From contig KN805420.1 in the NCBI GenBank assembly GCA_000818945.1, positions 20,033 through 84,032 on the forward strand: 64,000 nucleotides of DNA. The letters are read 5' to 3'. Shown piece after piece: positions 10,392 to 21,493 of the stretch. The position numbers were made by a program, and so were the translations under genes. The DNA is from Schizochytrium sp. CCTCC M209059. Its lineage: Eukaryota > Sar > Bigyra > Thraustochytrida > Thraustochytriidae. The notes under the pieces are model-generated. The model was not told where the DNA came from and did no database searches. It was given only the letters and a program-made list of their open reading frames with translations. Position 1 is the first letter of the stretch; the number at the start of each line of letters is the position of its first letter.

Positions 10392-13300
10392 CTACTTTAA
10401 TTTGCTGCGGCCGCGACGCCGAAAACTTTTTGTAAATCCCTCGTTCGAACTCGCGTTATCCGAGGAAGTCTCGCCATCTTTTTCTCGAATCAGCTTGTAA
10501 AGGCTTGGAGAGATGATCGCAATTGCAAAGCTTGTTGCGTTGAGCGTTCCGTACTTGTCCCACGGGGCTTGAAGCTGCTTTGCTCGCAAATACTCGCCAA
10601 AGCGCGTAAAAACGCATTCTGAAGGTGCCAGTGCTCTTCGGGTTGTCCGGGGAATGAATGACTCGGCGCTCTTCAGTGCAGACATCGTTGGCGTCCCTGC
10701 TCGATACAAGAGGCCGATGCTGGTGCGCTGAAAGTCCTCAAACGTAGGCGTGCACAGTATGTTACTAGGTACAGGTCCTGGGTGGGCACGGGGCAGAAGC
10801 GGAATGGCTGGCTCCGTCGTTGTGTACACAAAAACCACATTCTCCTCATCAAGCTGTACTTTTTTCAGTCCGCACGTGTCGCTGACTTTCGAGCCAAGCA
10901 CGTGATGAAAAAGACTCATGCCGGGTTTTGACGAACTTGAAGCACTTACAAGCGCTCTGGCCTTTAGTGAGCTATCGTTCGAGGCAAAGGTGTACATGCG
11001 GTCGGTCATCACCCGGTACAGCTTCTTTCCGCGCGAAGCATCTCGCAGTTGAATTCCTAAACTTTGAAGAATGGCATGCCTACCTTTTTCCTCCTCTTCT
11101 TGGTCGCGCTTAACAAGAACAGAATTGTCTTGAATTAGTTGAACGCTTTCACCATGATCGGCGCCAGATCCATCCCGTTCCTCCAGAATCTGAGGCACAA
11201 GATTTTGCTCCGCTGTCGGTGATGGCGCGGAAATCTCCGCTGTAACAATATGGGGCTCCCAACGAGAGCCGCCGTCTGTGGCTTGCGTGGTTGGCTTCCA
11301 AAGAGATTGTGCGGATTTGTACAAGAGACGCCGCTGTTGCATGGGAGGGCGCCGCTTCCGGCCCGGTCCATTTGCACGTGATGATTTCTGAGGAACTGGC
11401 CGAGCTGGTGCGTGAAGGTGGTTCCGAAGGCTGCTTTCTCGAAAAGCGGCAGACATCCAGTTCTGATATTCTACGTGAACCGACGTTGTCGAGGTTTGCA
11501 AATCTTGGCATCTGCTTTGATTCTTTCCTTTCAACGAGTCTTCATCATCCTCGATGGTCCACGGCAGCTGATGCGTTTCGAATGCAAGACTGGCGTCCAT
11601 GGAAAGACGCAACTCAGTTTGATATAAAAGAGTGCGATTCTTGTGATTGGACTGAAGAGCAGTAATGATTTGGGAGAGACACCGTTGCAGATATTGCTTG
11701 TGGTGGCTTTCGGTGGATTTGCTTGCCCTCTTTATCACCTTCTCCTCCTTCTTGTTCTTCTTCTCCTCCTCCTCCTCCTGCTCCTCCTCCCTCTCCTCCA
11801 CTTGATCTTCTCCTTTTTTCTCCTTCTCTTGGACGCCAGACTTGGAGACAACCGCCACGTGCTTGGCTAAAAGAATAAGTTCCAATATTGCTTCCCGCGC
11901 CAGAGCTATCTGAACGGATTTGTGTTTTGTGGAAAGCTCAAGCAACGCTCGCAGTCCCTCTTGACGAGCAATCACATTTCGAGATTGCCAGGCCATTTCG
12001 ACAAGAGCACGAAGGCCGGCAGCTGCAATGAAGGCCTGCGTTGAGGTTGCGCCAGTCCAAGCCCCGTGCGAAATAAATTGAGCCCCGATTATCTGCAGTT
12101 TGAGATCTTCAGCGTGCAGCAACTCCAGACAGGCGACTAAGGAGGCATCATCACCATCAGAGACAAGCCCAAACAGTTGTCGCCTCCTCGTGTTGCTAAT
12201 CTTCGGGGCATCCTTGCGCAGGAAAAGATCCAATAGCATATTCGCGCAGGCTTGCCGCTGTGTGAGCCCAAGTCCTGGCTGAATTGCGCCATAGTAAACA
12301 ATGGAGAGGAGCTGACCGTCAGCTTCAAGGTTGGATCCGGCTCGGACGAGTTTCCAAACGAGCCGCATACTTCCATCGGCGAGATCACGAAAGACCTGCA
12401 ATGCCGCGTCTTGCGCTTGCAAGTAGAGGGCCGCCTGGACAATGCAGGAAATTTTCTCAAGTTGCGAGTCCAAAACAGCAATGCCTTTTTCTGACTGTGC
12501 GATTGACTCGATTGCATGTAGCAAGTTTCCGAAACTTTTCACGCCAGCGCGAAGGCACCCTGTTGTCGAATCGAGAAGGACTTTTGTGGTAGCACGGTCG
12601 AATTTGCTCAATAAATGTTCAGTCGCACAGAACATTTGTACTGCGTTTGACAGAGACTCGACAACCTTGCTCGAATCATGCTCGGGTCCAATTTTGGATG
12701 AGTTCCGTAGCAATTGGCAGAGAAGGCCAATACTATCCGTCGAAGGAAGCATACAATCTTGCACATTAACATCCCATGCGTCGGGCCGAAGGTGCAGAGA
12801 AAAACAAGGCTCGTCAAAGTCGTCTCCTATATCCATGGATAACGCGCCGAATCGATCGAGAATTTTGTGTGCGGAAATGCGGTCAAGCCCACGGGCCCAG
12901 CGCATCCACTCTGCTTTTACCGTGCTTGTTTCTAACAATTCCGACGCTTTGTTACTCTGCTCCGACAAGAAGTCATCGCGCACAATGTGGCTGGAGAATT
13001 TTTCCACAGCGCTTGCAAGCAGAATGCAGACCTCGCTGTCTTGAGCAGCTTCAATATGCCGTAATAAGGTGCAGAGACCGTCGTTTCTTATACACAAGAA
13101 TTTGCATCCCCAAAGACTCGAACAGAGATTGTGCAAAAGAATAGCCACCTTGGTATTGCCATGATATTGGACGTCTTGAATAATTGATGCGAGTCTTGCC
13201 GCGCATGGGTAAGGCATCACCTCCATAAAGTTCTCAAGAAAGCAGCACCCCGCAAGAGTTTGCAGAGTGCGTTCGCGAAAAATGGGTGCTACGTCAAAGA

Positions 13301-15164
13301 CAAAAATGAGGAGCCTCCAAAGGAAGACTAGCGTGCCCAGTGGTGGAAGGATCTTACTACGGCGAGCATGCAGTATTGTGAGCCCTTGCAGCGCCGCAAG
13401 ACATCGCTCAGCAGCCAACTCGCGATACAGGCTATCCGAGTCACCCTGACTGTCATGTGCACCATCGAAACAGCTATGCTTCGAAAGCTCTGCAGGCGGT
13501 ATCCAGACGTCCTCTTTCAATGGGTCGTCAAAGTCTTTTTGCAAGTGTGCACTCAAGCAAAAGTGTAAGCATCGTGCCAAGTGATACATCATACTCAGAT
13601 TGATCACTTGATAGCCTTCGTGTCGCGAGTGAGAGCTGCCAGACACCGAAGAAAGGTATATTCCTGAAAAAAGATCAGCCACTGCCCCTTGCTGCGACGT
13701 CACGCATTGCGCAGCCATATCCAGGACAGCGAAGCGATCCTGGTCCGTTGCGCATTCATGATGAATAATGACACTGAGAAGACTACAAAGAATGAGACTG
13801 CAACGATCGTCTCCTCCTAAATTTGCTGTACCAGAAGACCGAGAGAAACGCTCCGGGTCCAACCAAGTGCACAGAGTTTGCGTTAATGCACTGAAAACCT
13901 TGGGTCTTTGTGTCTCATGCATCACGCAAAGAACAAAGTTTCCGTACCTTTGCAAAAGGCCTTCCGTCTCTTTGGCGTCGGGCCCTGGTAAGCAAGTGCT
14001 TAATACCGCGGCCAAGCTGCATAATGTGTCGGCTGCGCTTGCGTCTGCGTGCTGACTCTCCCCGTTCGCACCTTCATGATTCACTAGACAGGCTTCCATA
14101 CCGAGATGACTCAGCGCTTCAATGCACTTGGAAAGAGCCCGCATTCGATGCAGTTCCAATATGAACTCTCCGCGCGCGGGCTCACAGCAGAGATTAAATA
14201 GCGCGTTTCCTGCTGCTTGTTGCACGCGCAACAAATTGGTTTCCCCTTTTGAGGTACCTCGTGCGTAGACTGCGCTCTCATCGGAGAGTGCAGAGACGAG
14301 CGCTGCCGAGACTCCGGACGCGCTCTGCATCGTCAGTCGGTTCCCTTCGCAGACACTCAGATCCCAAAGGGCGTGCACCGCAAGTGTGCAGCTTGGTTCC
14401 TCCATCTTTGAACGTATCTGCACAAGCTGGTCCAGATAAATTTGCAAGCGAGCAGTATACTCAGGGCCCCGTTGATGATTCCACGACTCTACGGCCGCTC
14501 GAAGATCGAGCGGCGCACGGAGCTCTGTCCAGCCACAAGTGCCGCTTGACTGGGCCATGCATCGCGCTGATCTTCCTTGAGGCTCGACGGCATACCGATG
14601 GAGAGGTGGCACAAGCTTTGCTACGCTTCTCATGAACCGTGATCGCAGTCCTTCAAGAGGGCTCAAATTCGATACCTTGAGCTGGCCCACATCCAATGCA
14701 GTGGCGTTCTTGGCTGTGCTTGCACTTGCATGATTTGGAAGGCCCCCCTTTCGCGAACGTAATTCTAGCGATCTCGGGGGGAGAGTCTCGTGTGTAGTTA
14801 AATAGTCGCTGTCAAATATGGTCTCGAGACTTTGGTGTTGCCGCAAGGTGCGATTGGCTTCTTGCAGCGCGAGAAGACCTGGGGCAATAAAGCACTTGGC
14901 TGTCGTAACAATCTGCCGCTGTTCAGCATTTTGCAGTGTCGCTTTTGACGCCGAATGCGTTTCTTGGCGAGATGAACCTCGATCCGCTTCACAGACTGTA
15001 CTCGTTTGCACAGCAGGGTCTGGCTCGCATGCGGTCTCGCTGCTTGTTTCTTTTCGTGCTATGCTCGATGGTGCGTTGTGCTGCTTTGCTGCTTGCCTGG
15101 AGTCAGCATTCTCGCTGTCGGCAATTGACAAGATTGCGCGCGACGCAAAATTGTCCTGCACCAT
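10392..15164 (-). CDS. Large armadillo-like helical-repeat protein, function unknown
   Basis: A 1590-residue single open frame starting at an ATG. The N-terminal 200 residues are polar and probably disordered. From about residue 215 there are repeated hydrophobic alpha-helical pairs of the ARM/HEAT kind (for example segments around NALFNLCCEP and LRALVEMAWQ), which run to about residue 1090. A Lys/Glu-rich acidic linker (about 1110-1145) follows, then more helices and a Ser-rich tail. The last 120 residues form a conserved-looking block (ECVFTRFGEYLRAKQ). I recognise no enzyme motif. ARM-type solenoids usually act as protein-binding scaffolds, so a scaffold role is inferred. It is divergent with the RCC1/EF-hand gene (380 bases between starts) and convergent with the OTU gene. 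Confidence 0.75.
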   Translation of the reverse strand: MVQDNFASRAILSIADSENADSRQAAKQHNAPSSIARKETSSETACEPDPAVQTSTVCEADRGSSRQETHSASKATLQNAEQRQIVTTAKCFIAPGLLALQEANRTLRQHQSLETIFDSDYLTTHETLPPRSLELRSRKGGLPNHASASTAKNATALDVGQLKVSNLSPLEGLRSRFMRSVAKLVPPLHRYAVEPQGRSARCMAQSSGTCGWTELRAPLDLRAAVESWNHQRGPEYTARLQIYLDQLVQIRSKMEEPSCTLAVHALWDLSVCEGNRLTMQSASGVSAALVSALSDESAVYARGTSKGETNLLRVQQAAGNALFNLCCEPARGEFILELHRMRALSKCIEALSHLGMEACLVNHEGANGESQHADASAADTLCSLAAVLSTCLPGPDAKETEGLLQRYGNFVLCVMHETQRPKVFSALTQTLCTWLDPERFSRSSGTANLGGDDRCSLILCSLLSVIIHHECATDQDRFAVLDMAAQCVTSQQGAVADLFSGIYLSSVSGSSHSRHEGYQVINLSMMYHLARCLHFCLSAHLQKDFDDPLKEDVWIPPAELSKHSCFDGAHDSQGDSDSLYRELAAERCLAALQGLTILHARRSKILPPLGTLVFLWRLLIFVFDVAPIFRERTLQTLAGCCFLENFMEVMPYPCAARLASIIQDVQYHGNTKVAILLHNLCSSLWGCKFLCIRNDGLCTLLRHIEAAQDSEVCILLASAVEKFSSHIVRDDFLSEQSNKASELLETSTVKAEWMRWARGLDRISAHKILDRFGALSMDIGDDFDEPCFSLHLRPDAWDVNVQDCMLPSTDSIGLLCQLLRNSSKIGPEHDSSKVVESLSNAVQMFCATEHLLSKFDRATTKVLLDSTTGCLRAGVKSFGNLLHAIESIAQSEKGIAVLDSQLEKISCIVQAALYLQAQDAALQVFRDLADGSMRLVWKLVRAGSNLEADGQLLSIVYYGAIQPGLGLTQRQACANMLLDLFLRKDAPKISNTRRRQLFGLVSDGDDASLVACLELLHAEDLKLQIIGAQFISHGAWTGATSTQAFIAAAGLRALVEMAWQSRNVIARQEGLRALLELSTKHKSVQIALAREAILELILLAKHVAVVSKSGVQEKEKKGEDQVEEREEEQEEEEEKKNKKEEKVIKRASKSTESHHKQYLQRCLSQIITALQSNHKNRTLLYQTELRLSMDASLAFETHQLPWTIEDDEDSLKGKNQSRCQDLQTSTTSVHVEYQNWMSAAFRESSLRNHLHAPARPVPQKSSRANGPGRKRRPPMQQRRLLYKSAQSLWKPTTQATDGGSRWEPHIVTAEISAPSPTAEQNLVPQILEERDGSGADHGESVQLIQDNSVLVKRDQEEEEKGRHAILQSLGIQLRDASRGKKLYRVMTDRMYTFASNDSSLKARALVSASSSSKPGMSLFHHVLGSKVSDTCGLKKVQLDEENVVFVYTTTEPAIPLLPRAHPGPVPSNILCTPTFEDFQRTSIGLLYRAGTPTMSALKSAESFIPRTTRRALAPSECVFTRFGEYLRAKQLQAPWDKYGTLNATSFAIAIISPSLYKLIREKDGETSSDNASSNEGFTKSFRRRGRSKLK

Positions 15165-15544
15165 ATGGCGTCGGCACGGTCTTCCTGCTCGCGGTGGCCG
15201 TGCCTGGAAGCCAATTCAGCTTTGTGTCGGCTGGCTAGCATTGCTCCTCATCAAGCCGAGCAAGTTCCCCTGAAAGACAAGCATTGAGTCGGCAGTCGCC
15301 ATCGCTCCCCTTAAAGGGACTATCGAAGGGATCCGTTAATGGTTCCCTTGACTCACTGTCACATGGTTGAACGGTGTGCACTGGTCAAGCTGATGGTGCT
15401 TAATTTCTGCTACCCACGGCATCTCATCGCTTGGCAGCCACATGGAATTTACACTAAACGATCGCGTTTAAGAAGAGGCGCGTGCGTACGCGCGCGCATG
15501 TGCATGCGCACGAGAGCGCGGCGCTGCGCCGTGAGAAGCGCAAG
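15165..15544. promoter_or_regulatory. Divergent intergenic region between armadillo-like and RCC1/EF-hand genes
   Basis: 380 bases separate two start codons on opposite strands, so promoters for both genes should lie here. The right part (about 15476-15535) is strongly CG-rich with alternating GCGC runs. I see no clear TATA element. Confidence 0.4.
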
Positions 15545-18500
15545 ATGTCGGTCGAAAGGAAACAGGCCATGCCCAACCTGCACCGTTTTGCACAGACGCA
15601 AGTGAAGGAGAGGCAGGCCGACGTCGTGCAGACATCCAAAAGGGTACGTGCAGCAGGATAAATGGCAGACAGGGAGGCGTATCATACTGTATACGGAGAC
15701 AGCTAACTCTGCCCAGTACGCAGATTTCGGCCAAGCAACGCGAGCTTGATCAGCGAAAATGGACCTCGAAGGAGCTCCTTAGTCGCTTCACTCCGGTCCT
15801 CAGTCTTGCCAAGTCCCGAATACTCCATGTTGCAGCAGGCCATCACCACACGCTTTTACTTGACGAAGCAGGACAGGTGCTCTCCTTTGGCGAAGGCTCT
15901 CATGGCCAACTTGGTCATGGCGATAAGAGAAATCTCGCATCCCCACGTGTTCTTGCACGTCTTCAGCGCGAAGTGATTGGGAAAGAAAATAATGTGGTTG
16001 CCCTCGCTGCGGGCATGACATTTAGCATCGCGCTAACGAGTTCTGGCAAGCTGTTGAGCTGGGGTTATGGACCTTATGGCGAGTTGGGTTGTGGGGAACA
16101 AGCAATCAGCTCCAGCCTGCCTCAGGAACTCGTGCAGGTGCCCACGGCAATAGGCGAATGTGGTTACTCTGCTGTCACCTGCGGAGCGCATCACGTTCTT
16201 GCCTTAAGTGCGTCAGACTCCCGAACGCTGTGCGTTTGGGGGCGCAACGAGTTTGGCCAGTTGGGCAATGGGACTCGACGCAACGTCTTTGCACCAGAAA
16301 CGCTCAATCGAGCAGCGACCTGGTGGACATGCTCTGTCATTTCCATGTCTGCGGGTGATCGCCACAGTGCAATAATCACCGAGGCCGGCGATGTATGGTG
16401 TTGGGGACGCGGGCGGCATGGTCAGCTTTGCCAAGCTATGCCAGACCGTGGGGGCAAGACGCCAGACACGGTTACGCCGATCGTTCTCGATGACTTGCGA
16501 AATCAATCGTTCTTGCAGGTTACATGCGGAGCGCGACATACCGCAATTCTTGAAGAAAGCGGTGCAGTATCGCTCTTCGGAGGGGCTGCTTTTTCAACCG
16601 ATGCTCGAGGATTGCATCTTGACTTTGGTGGGGCAGGAGCGGGCACAATCGTTGAAATACAGAGTGGGGGCCCATACCTTCTTGCGCGGGACGACTGCGG
16701 ACGTGCGTTCTCAGTTCTTTGTGAAACGCAAGCCAACCTTTTACAGCGAGGCGCGGCCCTTTTCAGTAGTAGCAATGCCGATAGCCCAGAGTCACTGCAG
16801 AGCGATTTGCATCCCAAGCCTCTTTGCGTGGTTCGGATTCGCGAACCTGCCGAAGACGTCAAGCACTTCGACGAGCTCGTCGACGACATGCTCATTTCTG
16901 TCGATGAAGATGGCGCCGTACAGTGCAGCGAGGCTCATAACGCGTGGGATGCAGGAAAGCTTGTGAGCACGAGCCAAGTGGATGTTTTACGTGACGGCAT
17001 CGCGCAACCCGTGGAAACCCTCTTGTTCGCCGGCCGATCTCCCTTTTTTGCGCCCGGTCAGCTCCCCGCGCGAACGCTTTCGCCAGGGGCAACGGCACGG
17101 CGTGCCCGCGAGTTTAGTGAAAAGTTCCAAAAGCAGTACAAGAAGAACATTCCGCCCGTGCTCGTCCGGCGCAAGACGCAATACCTACAGCGAAATGTCG
17201 ATTTCGAAGGGGCCAGCGCCGTTGAAAAGTACGAGAGCATTATTGCCAAGCACGCAGCAGAATGGGGAGATATTCTCGAGGAGCAAGGCTGGGCGCGAGA
17301 GGTGGATAGCGGAAATTACATTCCTTACAAGACATTGTACGATCTCCAGGCGTATGGACGTCGACTCGAGGACGACAATACAATCCTGGAAATGAGAAGA
17401 ATCTTTTTCCATTTTGACAAGGACGCTTCTGGAGAAATTGATGCATACGAAATGTGTGTCGCCATGCAGCAACTTGGCTACAATGTTAGTGTGCGACGCG
17501 CAAAACGCATCATCAAGAGGTACGACAATGACAAGAATGGAACTATCTCCTTGGAGGAGTTTCTGGACTTTTGCTATGAAGAAATCATTCGCAAAGGCCG
17601 TAGCATTGGTTGGCTTCGTCGTTTGTTCAACCGGCGGCAGGTTGTCGCGAGAACAGACCCACCGCCTGCAGTACCCTCGAAACTACCTCCTGCCAAACTG
17701 CGCCGTGAAGAGCGTGAGCGTATGCTCTGGTTCAAATATAGGCGACGGCTCCGCGCGTCAGGCCGCGTTTACCCCGACACATATGCACGTTTCGTAAAGG
17801 CTTTTATGCAAGAGTGCGTGGAGGCAGAAATTTGGAACACCATACCAGTACGATTACGAAAGCAGCTATGTGTGCCCAACTCGCAGCCGCTGTATCATAT
17901 TGGCGAGATCGATCTGTCCGAATGCGATGTAACGGATGCCTATGTTGACGCCTTATGTACGGCCCTGAAGTGCGCTCCGGTCGTCCGACGCCTTGACTTG
18001 CGGCATAATCACATTACTCACGTAGGCGCAGAACTTTTGCAAGAGGTTTTTTTGCGACATGACGAACTTGCTGACTATCAGGATTGCGCCAAATGTCTTG
18101 CATGTGGCGACCTTTTGGCCTTTGACGATCCTCGGGATCCACGGACCCCTTCCCAAAGCTGCGGATGCAGCCCTGGCTCGCGAGGGGGTCGACTCTATCA
18201 GCTCCCTGTGTATTGGTTGGAGCACGTTGTTATCGAGGATCCCATGACCAAGGCACAACGTCAGGCTTCTCACAAAGTTGGGCTAGCGCTTGAACTTGAC
18301 GCATTTACAGCAAGAGCTCTACGGAAGAAGCTCTCAATGCGCACATTCTTGCACGGACACATTTCCAAGGTGCGTGAGGATGATCCTGTGACTGACGCGA
18401 AGTCGCAGCCGACCAAGACCTTTGGTGAGCGAGACTTCGAGGGCTGGATAAAGCAACGCATTGCTCGTGCTCAGAGTGATCTCGAAAGGGCTCTCACGAT

Positions 18501-19317
18501 GCACGTCGACAACGACGTCAAGATCCGAGAAATTAGGCGCGTTTTCGTTGAAGCTGACAAAGACAACTCTGGCTACTTGGATCAGAAAGAGCTGCGAAGG
18601 TGTCTCACGTACTTGGGCATCGACCGCAAGCTTGCCAAAGAAGTTTTCCAAGAAATTGACAAGGACAACAATGGATTCGTCACGCTGGACGAGCTCGAGC
18701 AGTGTATAGATATGCTCATCTCTCGCTCAGACGTCAAGTTTTTAGGACACAAGCGCAAAAATGCTGTGTCTGAGAAGGAATTGCAACGCGAAAAAGATGA
18801 AATCACACTACTCATTGAGGATCTTGGTCAGTTCGGAGCCATGATGTGGGAGCGATTTCATCTACTGCAGTACCGATCCCACGCCAATGGACGCTTACAA
18901 AGCAACACCGTGTCGCTGAAGCGCAAGTTCTTCAATGCAAGTCGACAAGCCTTCCATGCGAGTGACCCACCTATACACGAGAACGCCATCCTAGGCATGA
19001 TCGAGGACGCTCGAGTCAAGTGCTGGAATGACTTAAAGTCCTCGTTCCCGTGGTCGGCCGAGAGCAAGACGTGGAGCGTTTGTGAGGCCTCACTAGTAAA
19101 GTTCTCAGACATTCTGAAAATGCACTATGTCTCTCTGAATCGCCAAGTGAGTGTCGTGAATGTATGCCCTGGTTTACGGCACGCCGTTTTGCTCACGCAG
19201 CGCCGAATCCCATGGATTCGTGGCTACCAGGATGATGGCAAGCAAGAGACAAGGCACCTCTGGAATGAGCGAATTGTACATGGTATTCAAAGTTTGGACA
19301 CTGTACTTGCAGATTGA
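15545..19317 (+). CDS. RCC1-repeat / EF-hand / LRR multidomain protein (two exons)
   Basis: Reconstructed as exon 15545-15643, intron 15644-15723 (GTACGT...GCAG, phase 0) and exon 15724-19317, giving about 1230 residues. RCC1 beta-propeller-like repeats occupy about residues 45-330 (GHHHTLLL..GQVLSFGEGSHGQLGHG, SWGYGPYGELG, VWGRNEFGQLG, CWGRGRHGQL). Two EF-hands follow at about 590-650 (loops DKDASGEIDAYE and DNDKNGTISLEE), then a ribonuclease-inhibitor-type LRR segment (about 750-810) and a second EF-hand pair at about 970-1030 (loops DKDNSGYLDQKE and DKDNNGFVTLDE). All four loops keep acidic residues at positions 1, 3 and 12, so Ca2+ binding is likely. RCC1-like repeats near the C-terminus (VCPGLRHAVLL) suggest the propeller may be completed there. 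A Ca2+-responsive adaptor or exchange-factor role is inference. Confidence 0.85.
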
Positions 19318-21493
19318 GTTTGTTTCGAAGCAGAGAAACGTCGACTTCGAGAGACTAATCTAGCAGCTTCAGAAACTTATTGGAGAGACTAATTTTTTTC
19401 TTCCCGGCTCGGTATGATCTTCTCGAGGGATTTCTGTAGCTCAACACTCCTTAGAACAGCTGGGGTGTGTAAGATATTGCGAGGCTCTGGTCTGTATTTT
19501 CTTTTCTCGGCTGCTGCATGCGCCTGACTATCGCAGACTTTATGCTGCAGAATGAAGGACTCATGCCCTGATTGGCATTCTTTCATGGTAATGTGATTCG
19601 GAGACGAAGCGTGTCAGCCAGCACCTTTTTCTGCCCTTGTTTCTTTCTACCTACTTCTTTCTTGGCTGTGACTACTGTGCAACCAATCTGGGCAAAGCAC
19701 CATTTTTCAAAAAAAGATTCATCAGGCTGCACTCTGCGGTGGTCGCTGGCTCGTTGAGGCAATTTTGAGAATCTAGCCTGCTGCAAGTCACTGGCATCGC
19801 CGTCTGGGCGCAGCGTATACTTTTCTGTCACAAACTAAAGCGGTGCTCACAACGGATTCTCCACCGCCGAAGGATTTCCACGCCGACGAGGCAAGGCGAG
19901 GCGAGGGACACCATTTGCGCTAGGTTCAGCCTGAGCGTTTACTCCATTCTACAACAGGCCTGCCGCAAGGCTGCAGTCCCGAGTCGAGTTGTCTACAGCC
20001 AAAAACGTTCAGACCCTTTTGCTCGCACTGTAGCCCCAAGCAGCCTGACACATATCACGCGCGAGCGCCGCAGACACCCGTCATAGACATTCACTTTCTG
20101 TTGGAAGCTAGTAGGAGTCAGCTACCGAGGATTGATCCGATACAGGCGTCTGTCATCCTCAACCGTCAGTCTTAACAAGATCGCGTGCGCACGTGCGCAA
20201 ATGCCTCCACCGACGATGGGCCGACACTTCGCGGCCCGGACACGCAGCCTGGACGCGCGCCGCGCGCACGCTGCATCACACACACCGCCGAGCGCGCGGC
20301 ACGGACGGCCGCGGCGCGTGCAGCTCATCCGAGTGCCGTGCGTACATTTTGTCTGACTGTCACGCGCGCGCGTCGCAAGGCACACGTCGTCGCACGCGGC
20401 CATGATGGGCATGCTACGCGGACACGGATGGCCAGGGCGGGCCGGCATATGGCCGCGCAAGCCAGGACGCAAGACTCGCGACGCAAGGCCAACGACGCAA
20501 GTCTTGTAGCCCGTTTGCTGGCCGCGCAGTCGGGACGCCAAGTCGCACCTTTCGACGGCCCGCCGCGCGGCACTTTCTCGATCTCAACTCCTAAAAACCC
20601 CCAGGTATCCAACATCAACATCAATCATCTTCATCATCATCGATACTTTCACGCAACGCGAGGTCAAAGCGCCGTCACGACAGCCCTGCCCGCGGACCGC
20701 GGCTGCGAGTTCGTGCGTCGGGCGGCCAGGCCTTACGGGCGCGCGCCAGCACCAGGCGAGGGCATTCTTTGCCCCGTCAAACCAGCACGGGCACGCGCAA
20801 TGACCCCCGACCGGCCGGAGGTTATACTCCGCCTCCTCTCCTCGCAGAACGAGTACGACGAGTACGGCGCGCGCCTGTGCGCCGTATGCGCGTGCGAGGG
20901 GCGCGTGCGAGGGGCGCGCGCTCCGCACCGCACGGCCGGGACACGGCGCGGCAGGGCGCGGCACGGCAGCATGGCACGGGCCGGCATAGCCTGCAGCAGA
21001 TGAAGACTCGGAAGCAGATTGTGCTCGAGCGCGAGCGCGGGGCGGAGGCGGTGGAGGCGGAGCTGGCGCTGCGCTGGAGATGCGCTGGAGATGAGGGCGG
21101 GAGCTGGGGCCCGAGCCGGAGGCAGGGGGCGCCGCGGCCGCGCGTCTCCGTGTGCAGCGGTAGCAGGGCCCGTCGCAGTCGAGGCGTCACGGGGCGAGCG
21201 AGGCGCGATCGAGGAGAGAAAAAGAAAGATGCTGCTGCGCGGCCTGCTTCGAACGAAGAAAGTCCAGCGACGCTGGTTCGAGCGCTCGCGCCGCCTCCGC
21301 AGTCACAGCAGGAGCAGGCAGGCGGCGATGCTCGAGCGCGGCGCCGCGCAAGATCGCCTCGCCTCGCTTCGCCTCAGTTCGGCGCTCGCGGAGCGAAAAT
21401 GTAAGCAGGAAAAAGAACGATAGCGAGCCGCACACCGTTCTCACCTACCTCGCGGCGCGTGCACCTGCATCTGCACCTGCTCCTGCACTGGTG
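19318..21493. other. Gene-free stretch with a GC-rich block
   Basis: I find no supported gene in 19318-21493. The first 850 bases are ordinary composition with A/T runs. About 20180-21420 is very CG-rich, with many CGCG and GCGC words and a small CATCAT cluster near 20602-20642. Frames inside it are long only because stop codons are rare in GC-rich DNA, and their products are Arg/Ala/Gly-rich with no motif. Confidence 0.6.

Noticed and set aside
20185..21423. Several plus and minus frames of 70-270 codons
   Set aside because: Explained by scarcity of stop codons in CG-rich DNA. Arg/Ala/Gly-rich products with no motif.
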